Source of the DNA: Methanolobus sp. ZRKC5
GTDB lineage: Archaea > Halobacteriota > Methanosarcinia > Methanosarcinales > Methanosarcinaceae
Direction: 5' to 3'
Assembly (NCBI RefSeq): GCF_038446525.1
Contig: NZ_CP151792.1
Coordinates: forward strand, 744,001 to 808,000
Length of the DNA: 64,000 nucleotides
The notes below the pieces were generated by a model. It was not told the origin of the DNA, searched no databases, and saw nothing but the letters and a program-made list of their open reading frames with translations. The first letter of the stretch is position 1. Each line of letters starts with the position of its first letter. Position numbers and translations under genes: made by a program. This document shows, in pieces, positions 42,983 to 51,332 of this stretch.

Positions 42983-44080
42983 TCACTTGTCTCCTTCTTT
43001 CTTACCCATGTATTTTTTAACACCTACAAAGACAGCTCCAAGAATCAACAGGACCACTACAATTCCGATATACTTACCCATACCTGATCCTGAAGAACCT
43101 GCAGGAAGAGTTTCAGTCTGGATCTTAACAGTGTCTGATATCTGGCTGTGTCCATCGGTATCCTCGTATTTGATCTCACTATTGATGGCATAGTTCTTTG
43201 ATACTGCTGTTTCGTCCACCTTCAGTTTGAATACAGCCTCTGCAGTCTCACCTGGTGCAATTGAACCAAGGAATGACTGGTCATCGGTTGTGCTGAACGG
43301 ATCAGCAGCACTTATCCTGACAGTGGCATCTTTCACAGCTTCTTCACCTGTATTCTTGTAAACAACACGCAGAAGTCCCTCTGAGCCAGCTTCGAGCTCA
43401 CCAGTCACGTTAACGACTTCAAAATCAGCTTCATCCTCTACAATGACCGAGATGTTCTGCATCTGCTGGCCAACAGCATACCAAAGTCCAACTTCCATGT
43501 TAGTGATACCGAGATCAGTCTCATTGTCACCATCTATCTGGACATTTTCCTGATATCCATAATACAATTGCAGACTGAGAGGATATTCTCCAGCCGGAGC
43601 ATTCTTTGAAACCTCGATGTTAAACATGACAGGATCCTCGGTTTGTTCACCGGATACTAAAGTACCTGCTTCCTGCGGACCTGACTTTACCCTGACATCA
43701 GGGCCTTCTGATACAAGGATTGCAACAATACCAATAGCTGTTGTCCTCTGGGATTCATAACCCATCTCAGTCTGCTGGATCTTCTGTTCAAGATCAGAGG
43801 AATCATCAGCTTCATCATCTGACTCAAAACCCGTTATAACGCCTTTGTTCATCAGGTTGATATTAAGAGTAACTTCATCACCACGTGAGAACTCATTATC
43901 ACCTATCAGAGTTGCGGACACATCCGGACCTCCAAAGACAGTGTAGTAATTGTCATCGAAATTGAAGTACTCCGGAAGTTCCAGATTCACTGTTGTCATT
44001 TCAGCCTGCACAGGCAGTGACATGAGCACCATCATTAGTAATGATGCTGTAACGATTCTTTTAATGTTGATAACTTTCAT
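42983..44080 (-). CDS. Membrane-anchored COG1361/CARDB-type extracytoplasmic protein, copy 1
   Basis: The 365-residue product starts at ATG 44080 (GAGGGA six bases upstream). It has a signal peptide (IVTASLLMMVLMSLPVQAE), two beta-sandwich domains typical of COG1361 S-layer-related proteins (EAGSEGLLRVVYKNTGEEAV is the CARDB-like part), and a C-terminal helix (GKYIGIVVVLLILGAVFVGV). It is a paralogue of the next gene upstream. Pairs of such proteins accompany RND exporters in archaea and may form their extracellular adaptor. Confidence 0.82.
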   Translation of the reverse strand: MKVINIKRIVTASLLMMVLMSLPVQAEMTTVNLELPEYFNFDDNYYTVFGGPDVSATLIGDNEFSRGDEVTLNINLMNKGVITGFESDDEADDSSDLEQKIQQTEMGYESQRTTAIGIVAILVSEGPDVRVKSGPQEAGTLVSGEQTEDPVMFNIEVSKNAPAGEYPLSLQLYYGYQENVQIDGDNETDLGITNMEVGLWYAVGQQMQNISVIVEDEADFEVVNVTGELEAGSEGLLRVVYKNTGEEAVKDATVRISAADPFSTTDDQSFLGSIAPGETAEAVFKLKVDETAVSKNYAINSEIKYEDTDGHSQISDTVKIQTETLPAGSSGSGMGKYIGIVVVLLILGAVFVGVKKYMGKKEGDK

Positions 44081-44093
44081 AAGATCCCTCAGA

Positions 44094-45203
44094 TCAGTCA
44101 TTAGAATTATTTGATCCATTTTTTCTTCTGTTTTTGATAATCAGTACTATTCCCATAACCACAAGTCCCACAAGTGCAAGACCCGTTATATTGAGCTTTC
44201 TTTCAGGTTGCTTCAGATCTACATTTATTTTCATATTATCTGAAAACGCATCTTCACCATCTTCATCAGTATACTTGATCTCACTGTCAATACCATAATT
44301 CTTCTCAACAGCCTGGAAATCAGAAGTGATATCAAATGATACGGTGCTGCTTTCACCCGGCTGCACTGTACCAAGTGACTGTGTTGAACGGTCAGTACTC
44401 AGTGGGTCCATTACAATCAATCTTGCAACTGCATCTTCTGCAGGAAGTTCACCGATGTTGGTATAAGTAATATTGAGAGTGTCAGTATTGCCTGCTGTAA
44501 TATTTCCTGAAACACTGCTAACTTCAAATTTTGCTTCAGGCATTATAACAACAGGAATCTGAATCGTTTGCTCAACTGTTTCATAATAATTTGCATGATC
44601 CAAATCCGGCATTCCAAGTATGACAGATTCACCGCCTGTCATTCTTACATCTTGCACATATTCGTAATTCAGTGGCATTTCCAGCAAATACATTCCCGCA
44701 GGAGCATTATCTGATATCGTTACCGTGAAGATGAAAGGATCTTTTGATAATTTACCGGGACGCAATTCCTCCATTGTCTGGCTATCTGTAGCAGCATCTA
44801 TCTCAATCAGATCAGTGGAAGAAAGAAGACTTGCTTTTATTCCGTATGCTGTTGTCCTCTGTATCTCGTACTGTAACTCCGTAAGAGATAACTGGTGAGC
44901 ATTTCCTGAAGTTTCGACAACTGTGGCGGATTTGAAACCATACAATACACCCTTGTTGGATAGCATGACTCTTATCTGAGCAGTCTCACCACGTTCGAAT
45001 TCAGTGTCTCCGATAACGGAGGCATATATCTCAGGCTCCCCGTAAACCTTGTAGTAATTATTCGTATATTCATAGGTTGGAGCTATGTATTCCTTCGCGG
45101 ATACCGAAGGCATCAGCACAAAGGTAGCTGCAAGAAGGATACATAGCACTAAGGGGATAATATACAATTTTAATTTGTCAACTTTTTTGTATCTGCCATT
45201 CAT
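44094..45203 (-). CDS. Membrane-anchored COG1361/CARDB-type extracytoplasmic protein, copy 2
   Basis: The 369-residue protein is organised like its neighbour: signal peptide (LYIIPLVLCILLAATFVLMPSVSA cut at VSA), N-terminal domain with YYKVYGEPEIYASVIGDTEF, the same RTTAYGIKASLL segment, a CARDB-like domain (GNTDTLNITYTNIGELPAED) and a C-terminal anchor (LALVGLVVMGIVLII). Its start overlaps the exporter gene by 4 bp. The duplication is old, since the two copies share motifs but diverge strongly. Confidence 0.82.
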   Translation of the reverse strand: MNGRYKKVDKLKLYIIPLVLCILLAATFVLMPSVSAKEYIAPTYEYTNNYYKVYGEPEIYASVIGDTEFERGETAQIRVMLSNKGVLYGFKSATVVETSGNAHQLSLTELQYEIQRTTAYGIKASLLSSTDLIEIDAATDSQTMEELRPGKLSKDPFIFTVTISDNAPAGMYLLEMPLNYEYVQDVRMTGGESVILGMPDLDHANYYETVEQTIQIPVVIMPEAKFEVSSVSGNITAGNTDTLNITYTNIGELPAEDAVARLIVMDPLSTDRSTQSLGTVQPGESSTVSFDITSDFQAVEKNYGIDSEIKYTDEDGEDAFSDNMKINVDLKQPERKLNITGLALVGLVVMGIVLIIKNRRKNGSNNSND

Positions 45204-47575
45204 GTGGTTATACCCTCCGGAATGGTGTTTGATTCATGTGTATCAATTTGTTTGAATTCGTAACCTGCTGCATGTGCTCTTCTTTTTTCCCTGAACTTGT
45301 CAAGTGTGACAATTACAGGAGGGAAGATCACAAACGTAGCCAACAGCGCCAGGAATACGTCTATAACTGTTATCAGGCCAAAATTACTGGTAATACTAAA
45401 TGGTGATGCGATCAGCGCTGAAAAACCAAATACAGTGGTTGCACCGGATGTGACAATGGCTTTCCCGATCTTAACACTCGCTTCCTCCATTGCCTGCTCA
45501 GGGCTTGCACCCTTTTTCTTTTCCTCAAAATAACGTTCCATCATAAGGATAGCATATTCTGAACCTACTCCAAGAATGAGTGCACCAAGGGTCGCGGTCA
45601 TAGGAGTATATTCCAGACCAGTATAATACATTAGACCACCAGACCAGCCAACTACCATTATCATGGTAATCACCGGAGTTAAGGCCTTCAAGAGATCACG
45701 GTATATTACAAGCAGACCTCCAAACACCAATACGATTCCCAGTAATGTCATCATTGTTCTGCCGGACGTAAGAGCACCTATAACCTCGACAAAGACAACC
45801 GAATTTCCGGTTATGGTTACTTCTGTTCCGGGAGGAGGAGCCATCCAAAGGATATCATCTTCTACTACATCAGTAAGTTCTCCGATACCCACGAGTCCAA
45901 GCTCATCCATTGCATTGCCAATCTCCAGATTAAACAGAAGTATAGAATTTCCATGAAGATAACTTTCTTTCTGGATATCAGGCATCTGCTCATACAACAT
46001 GGCAACTTCAGCCGAGCTATCAGGAATTTCTCCACCGTTCTGGGACTTGATCAAGTCAACAATACTACTTGAACCATAAATATTGCTCCTTCCTTCCACT
46101 TCATGCTGCGAGAACTCATCCATCCATTCAAGCAACTCCGGATCGGTATTGTCATCTGTTTTTATGATCAGGTTTAACTGGTCCACCCCACCCAGAATAT
46201 CGCTCATGTGCGTCAGATCAATCAATGCAGGAAGATCCTGGGGTACAAAGGTTTGTGTATCGGTCTGAATGGGAACCATGGTATCTACGGCAAGTCCGCC
46301 AAGACAAAGGGAACCTGCAATCGCTATAACCAGTACCGAATGCTTCATTGAAAAGCCAGATATGCCCTTAAGTGCCTTTTCCAGGAAGTCAGGCTCATGT
46401 TCAGATGCTTCCATTGAAGATACTTTATTCTCAGCAGATGACTTTTTCAGTCCGAGTTTTGAGAGTATATTTTTCTCTGAAAGTTTATGGAAGCCATATA
46501 GTACTGTAACTCCCACAAACAATGAGGATAAGAAACACATCGCGATACCGATCATCAAAAGTTTTCCGAAATCCTGTATCATTGGAACAGTTGATGTAAA
46601 CAATGAAAAGAAACCAAGGGCAGTTATTATCAATGCGATCAAAACTGCAGGACCGGTATGTTTAACGGTGTTTATTACTGCTTCTTCATCACTGCTACCA
46701 TGCTCAAGTTCTTCTTCAATCCGATTATGGAACTGAATAGCATAATCAATACCAAGCCCGATAAGTACCGGAAAAGCGGACATTGAAACCATTGTCATGG
46801 GGATATCAAGATAGCCCATAGCTCCAAAAGTGAAAATGATACCAAGTATGACTATTGGAAGCGGAAGAAGTCTCCACCTTACATGTTTGAAGACAAGATA
46901 TAGCACAACTATCATGAGAAGAACGGATAGCATGAGCAACGTACCCATACTGGTATTCATTGCTTCATTCATTTCAGTCATGAAAGCAGGATCACCAGTC
47001 ACAATAACATTATAATCTCCCGGGAAATCAGCCATTTCTATAGATGTCCGTGTTTCCTTGAGTATCTCCGCTTTCTTATCGTCTGATGTGGTTGCTTCAA
47101 CGACTACAGACATGGTAGCATGAGTTTCATCTGGAACAAAATAGGTAGGAACCGATGAACTGATAATTTCATCGATCACTTCAGCATCATCCGGGATTTT
47201 GCTTTTCCCCGTCATCTCATAATTAACATCTTTGATTATAGATGATGGAGAATTGACTTGAATTACTCCTGGAATATTGACTGCGGACTCATATGCCCTG
47301 TCCATTGCTTTGAGAAGCTCAGGACCTGTTACATCAGTGCCTTCTACCATTATTACAATGGATTCGGTACCAAAGAGATTCTGATAAAGATGATCAAAAT
47401 CCTGGTATAACTGTGAGTTCTTGTCTACAAAAGTATCAGTTCCTGATGCCATCCCTATATACTGGGCACCCTGAAATGAAATAATCACAAAAAGAAACGT
47501 GATCAGCAGGATAGGTATAGTATTGCTTTCAATGAAGATACCCAGTTTTTCAAAGATGTTTTTAATGATAAACAC
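45200..47575 (-). CDS. RND superfamily exporter (MMPL-like)
   Basis: The 791-residue protein has two repeats of one helix, a large extracytoplasmic loop and five helices, giving about 12 spans. Conserved RND/MMPL features include MVSMSAFPVLIGLGIDYAIQ and the matching second-half PMTATLGALILGVGSEYAIL, which carry the proton-relay Asp (or here Glu) region. It exports lipids, hydrophobic compounds or similar. It is the first gene of a six-gene minus-strand operon with adaptor-like, regulatory and permease genes. The substrate is not predictable. Confidence 0.9.
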   Translation of the reverse strand: MFIIKNIFEKLGIFIESNTIPILLITFLFVIISFQGAQYIGMASGTDTFVDKNSQLYQDFDHLYQNLFGTESIVIMVEGTDVTGPELLKAMDRAYESAVNIPGVIQVNSPSSIIKDVNYEMTGKSKIPDDAEVIDEIISSSVPTYFVPDETHATMSVVVEATTSDDKKAEILKETRTSIEMADFPGDYNVIVTGDPAFMTEMNEAMNTSMGTLLMLSVLLMIVVLYLVFKHVRWRLLPLPIVILGIIFTFGAMGYLDIPMTMVSMSAFPVLIGLGIDYAIQFHNRIEEELEHGSSDEEAVINTVKHTGPAVLIALIITALGFFSLFTSTVPMIQDFGKLLMIGIAMCFLSSLFVGVTVLYGFHKLSEKNILSKLGLKKSSAENKVSSMEASEHEPDFLEKALKGISGFSMKHSVLVIAIAGSLCLGGLAVDTMVPIQTDTQTFVPQDLPALIDLTHMSDILGGVDQLNLIIKTDDNTDPELLEWMDEFSQHEVEGRSNIYGSSSIVDLIKSQNGGEIPDSSAEVAMLYEQMPDIQKESYLHGNSILLFNLEIGNAMDELGLVGIGELTDVVEDDILWMAPPPGTEVTITGNSVVFVEVIGALTSGRTMMTLLGIVLVFGGLLVIYRDLLKALTPVITMIMVVGWSGGLMYYTGLEYTPMTATLGALILGVGSEYAILMMERYFEEKKKGASPEQAMEEASVKIGKAIVTSGATTVFGFSALIASPFSITSNFGLITVIDVFLALLATFVIFPPVIVTLDKFREKRRAHAAGYEFKQIDTHESNTIPEGITT

Positions 47576-48128
47576 TCCTTACGATTAATTATGATAATAA
47601 AAAAACTCTACCATAGTTGTTTTAATAATAGCCATAATAGATTCATGCCATATATAAAGGTTTTACCCCGTAATAAACTGATTAATAGTTAAAAGAAATT
47701 AGCAGGTAAAAAATCTGAAATAAATAAAATGAATGCACCATCAATCAACCTGCGTTCAAATGCAGAGTAAATAGGTTTGAGACATCCTCAAAAGGATGCC
47801 TCGTTTGGGGGTTGGATAGGGTGGTACTAAACTACACGACAAGCGTGTTGTTGATGGCACACAATATGAAGTACATCACTTTTAGTTAATAAGTCTTTCT
47901 ATATATCGACAGATTTAATTTATTATTGTCTAACCTGACAATTATAATTCAAGATAAGCCAACCAGCTCACTTCAGAAGTAGAAATAAAAGTGTCGGGTA
48001 ACAAAATAAAATAATCGATTATGCAATCAAACCTAACGAATGCTGTATATACAAAACCTCGATATAAGGGTTTCACTCTTAAAAAAACACATACGGAGTT
48101 ACATTAAAAACTACATGAAGAAGTATGA
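47576..48128. other. Intergenic region with a possible structured RNA
   Basis: This 553-bp gap upstream of the exporter operon is AT-rich except for about 47770-47870. That part is richer in G and C and holds a perfect hairpin CATCCT-CAAA-AGGATG at 47783-47798, then a G-rich stretch (GTTTGGGGGTTGGATAGGG). No tRNA fold could be drawn. A small RNA or a leader element is possible; otherwise nothing is recognised. Confidence 0.3.
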
Positions 48129-48347
48129 CTAACTCCTTTTACCCATTCCGATACCATACTTAAAACCAATGCCATGATCCTTATCCTCCATCAGTGACCC
48201 AAGGTCAACTGTATTTTCCTTAATCCAATCATCATCAAGATCCCGGATGGACATCTCATCAATATGAGATCTTAATAGTTCAACGGAAGATGTTGGTCTT
48301 TTTGAATTTTGCGAATTTGATTCCATTGTAAAACACTCATAAGACAT
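48129..48347 (-). CDS. Small hypothetical protein
   Basis: A 72-codon frame (or 65 codons from ATG 48326) encoding an acidic peptide with VELLRSHIDEMSIRDLDDDW and a glycine-rich end (GIGFKYGIGMGKRS). There is no recognised family. Amino-acid composition is credible for a real protein and the frame lies in an otherwise empty interval, but no strong ribosome site precedes either start. Confidence 0.4.
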   Translation of the reverse strand: MSYECFTMESNSQNSKRPTSSVELLRSHIDEMSIRDLDDDWIKENTVDLGSLMEDKDHGIGFKYGIGMGKRS

Positions 48348-48523
48348 TATTTGCAGATTGGCGACTATGTATAGTCAAGTTAGACGATAATGTGAATGGA
48401 TAAAAAGATGTCCCTTTAAAATACCCATAAATCAATTCATCACAAGAAAACATCTTTATAGTTGTTTTAGCTTACAGATTAATAAGCATTTCACCCGCAA
48501 AAAAACAATCAAAAAGTGAAAAC

Positions 48524-49375
48524 ATGGACAATGAAAGAGAACTAAGAGACCTGGGACTTACAAAATATGAAGCATCTGCTTATTCAAATCTACTAAAAGA
48601 AGGAATTACGGGCGCTCAGGAGCTATCACGCAAATCGAACATACCTGTCGGGAAAATATACGAAGTTCTTTCCAATCTTAATAATATGGGACTTGTAGAA
48701 TTCCAGAGGTCAAGACCAAGGAAATACAGGGCAGTTAAACCAACAATAGCCCTCAACAACCTCTTCACCAAAAAGGAAGAAGAAACAAAAAACGAACTGG
48801 AAAATTTCAAATTAAAGGTTGCAGAGCTGGAAACCAGATTCTCAGATATTGCACAGCCGGACCACACAGAAATACAGTTCTGGTCTACCCTGATAGGTGA
48901 AGAGGACATCATCAAGAACCTAAAAAATATGCTCGATGAAACTGAAAAAGAAATATTGCATGTGAAACCTGGAAGGATTGCAAAGATGATGATGCAGAAA
49001 AAATGCATTGACCATAATTCGCTGGTCCCCATGATTATTGATGAATTCATAAAGGCAGTAGAAAAGGATGTGAAGATCAAAACGATCATACCTCAAGAGT
49101 TTTTTATGACAGGCCTTAAAGAAAAACTTGACCACATACAGGACACAATGCTTAGAGCCATGATAAAAAAGAACATGGAAGTAAGGGTTCTTGACTGCGA
49201 CTACGATTTCATCCTCATTGACGAGTATATCACCCACATACCCATTCCTGATCCCGCTCAGCCAAAAAAGATGTTTGGAGAACTGAAAGTGTACGATAAG
49301 GAATATGCAGGCAAATTGAAAGCTAAATTTGAGGAATTGTGGGCCAAAGGACAGAAAATTGATTTGAATCTTTGA
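48524..49375 (+). CDS. TrmB family transcriptional regulator (stand-alone)
   Basis: The 283-residue protein has the TrmB helix-turn-helix (LGLTKYEASAYSNLLKEG and SNIPVGKIYEVLSNLNNMGL), a coiled linker (KEEETKNELENFKLKVAELE) and a C-terminal regulatory domain ending with VYDKEYAGKLKAKFEELWAK. It differs clearly from the TrmB protein at 42.5 kb. A TATA-like TTTATAG lies about 70 bp upstream. Targets are unknown; the divergent exporter operon and the following membrane-protein gene are the nearest candidates. Confidence 0.88.
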   Translation: MDNERELRDLGLTKYEASAYSNLLKEGITGAQELSRKSNIPVGKIYEVLSNLNNMGLVEFQRSRPRKYRAVKPTIALNNLFTKKEEETKNELENFKLKVAELETRFSDIAQPDHTEIQFWSTLIGEEDIIKNLKNMLDETEKEILHVKPGRIAKMMMQKKCIDHNSLVPMIIDEFIKAVEKDVKIKTIIPQEFFMTGLKEKLDHIQDTMLRAMIKKNMEVRVLDCDYDFILIDEYITHIPIPDPAQPKKMFGELKVYDKEYAGKLKAKFEELWAKGQKIDLNL

Positions 49376-49600
49376 AAAACTGTCACCAAGATATAATGCA
49401 ATAAGTATAATCTTAACAAATCTTATTTAATATATAGAGAAAGTATATATTACAAGCCATCCATAAAATTAGTTAAGTCCATTAAATGAGCAGCAATGAG
49501 GCACAGGATATTCGCAGATGTGCAATTCCCCATGGTATTACAGATAAACGGGAAGCTTCATTTTTGAATTTATTATAGAACTGAGACAGGAAGTAAAAAT

Positions 49601-51250
49601 ATGGCATGGAATGACATTGTACTTGGTGTTGCCACAGGTGGCTTATATACAGTTGGAAAAGCCATCTATCAGGCAGGAAATGCAGCAGAATCAGCAGGAA
49701 ATGCTGCTGAAGAAGTAGGAATAGCACTGGCAGTGATTGGTTCGACCATGCAGGCTGTGGGAGAACAGCTCGAATCAACATTGGAGGAAGCAGAAGAACT
49801 TCTGACCATAAAAAGACTGACCCCAAGAAGTGAAGCTGATCTGTGGGATGAAGAAAAAGCAAGGCTCAATTCCCTTAAACAGGAAAAGACAAAGCTTGAG
49901 AACAAACTCAAAGAAAAAGGCATAAACGAAAAAGGTGTTTTCGATTTTAATCTATGGGACCTTGTTTCCAGCTTTGACGATATCATGGAAACTTTCATGC
50001 TACTGGCAAAGCTTGCATCTGTGAATAAGGAAATACATGATATATATTATCAGGAACCTGGCGTACTCACCACTGGCATTTATAATGCAAAGGAAGTTCT
50101 TGAGCGGTTCAACACCATTGAACAGCCAATGGTGGAGGATATACTCGCATCACTTGACGATAATCTCGACGTGAGTGAAGAGGTACTTCAGGAAGTAAAG
50201 AAACTTTTTATCACAAAGAAAAAAGTACCTGTTTCAATTACAGAGCTCAGCCCTTCAATAAAATATCAACTGGAAATGATCCAGACGGACAAACTCTACT
50301 ATAAAGGGCTAATCTCACGAAAGGACACAGTTACAGCACAATTAGGCGATATAATAAAGACCCATCCTCAAAACAAGTTTGAGATAGCTGCAGGAGCCAT
50401 TAAAGTTCCAAAAGAGAACATATACGCCAGCAATGTTCTTGATGAGGTAATGGATGCAGCCATCACACATGATATCGACATAAATATTGCAGATATTATT
50501 GATGAAAAAGATATCAATGTGAATGCAGGACTAGGTAATGTCGCTGCAGAGGAAAGATTAGCAGATAACGTCAACATAAGGGATCCAGTCAGAACTGCAG
50601 ATTCAAGTATAACTGGCAGGACTGTACGAAACCTCGCAAGCTCCCAGCCTGCCACCAGATCAACTGCTGCAACAAGTGAAGATAGTGCAGCTAGTCCAAC
50701 AGACATTAAAGCAGATGCCACGAACGTTTCCGCAATAAACATGGCAAGGATGGCAACTGCAGTTAGCAAGTCACCCGGGCATGCAATGTCTGCAATGCAA
50801 CCACATGGTGCAAAGATCTCAGCAGCTCTCAGTACCAAATTTGATGGCTACCAGAGAAACTATGATCTGATGAAAGCTCAGAAGGCATTCTATTTCAGGC
50901 AGTCCCTGAAAATGGAAAAGAAATACGAGCTTCTGTCAAACCGATGGGTTGAGGAACCGGGATTAATTCCAAAGACACTGGATGAACTGCATGGAGTCCT
51001 GGAAAATGTAAGAACTGAGGAACAGCCACGTATCGACCTTTTACTTGACAACTTCAACACAACCCTTGTAGAAGCAAAAGGAACCGTTGAAAAAGCCAAT
51101 GATACAATGGATTCTGTGAAAAATGCCCTTTTAATACTGGACTTTGATACAAAATATCTGAAAATGGGTGGTATGGTCATTGGAGGACTTGTAGTCCTTA
51201 ACTTATTAGTTGGTCTTATAGTCCTGATAAGAATGGCACTTGGATTTTAA
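49601..51250 (+). CDS. C-terminally anchored helical protein with a duplicated module
   Basis: The 549-residue protein has an N-terminal Ala/Gly-rich amphipathic stretch (residues 1-60, AGNAAESAGNAAEEVG), helical regions, a low-complexity Ala/Ser/Thr linker (about 330-400) and one C-terminal membrane helix (523-545). A module occurs twice: residues about 148-189 (YYQEPGVLTTGIYNAKEVLE and following) and about 449-489 (WVEEPGLIPKTLDELHGVLE and following), both continuing with an EQP and a DNL/DNF segment. No family is recognised. A TrmB gene precedes it on the same strand. It may tether or remodel membranes, which is speculation. Confidence 0.75.
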   Translation: MAWNDIVLGVATGGLYTVGKAIYQAGNAAESAGNAAEEVGIALAVIGSTMQAVGEQLESTLEEAEELLTIKRLTPRSEADLWDEEKARLNSLKQEKTKLENKLKEKGINEKGVFDFNLWDLVSSFDDIMETFMLLAKLASVNKEIHDIYYQEPGVLTTGIYNAKEVLERFNTIEQPMVEDILASLDDNLDVSEEVLQEVKKLFITKKKVPVSITELSPSIKYQLEMIQTDKLYYKGLISRKDTVTAQLGDIIKTHPQNKFEIAAGAIKVPKENIYASNVLDEVMDAAITHDIDINIADIIDEKDINVNAGLGNVAAEERLADNVNIRDPVRTADSSITGRTVRNLASSQPATRSTAATSEDSAASPTDIKADATNVSAINMARMATAVSKSPGHAMSAMQPHGAKISAALSTKFDGYQRNYDLMKAQKAFYFRQSLKMEKKYELLSNRWVEEPGLIPKTLDELHGVLENVRTEEQPRIDLLLDNFNTTLVEAKGTVEKANDTMDSVKNALLILDFDTKYLKMGGMVIGGLVVLNLLVGLIVLIRMALGF

Positions 51251-51275
51251 TAATGTAAACAAAGTAGAGAAGACC

Positions 51276-51332
51276 GGTTGCTCATAAAGCAACCTGTCCC
51301 CATATTTTTAAATTTTGGTTTTTTTATTCTGC
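51276..51332. terminator. Bidirectional terminator between two convergent genes
   Basis: GGTTGC at 51276-51281 pairs with GCAACC at 51289-51294 around a 7-base loop. T-runs follow on the plus side (51305-51330), between the 549-residue protein gene and clpB. Confidence 0.55.
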
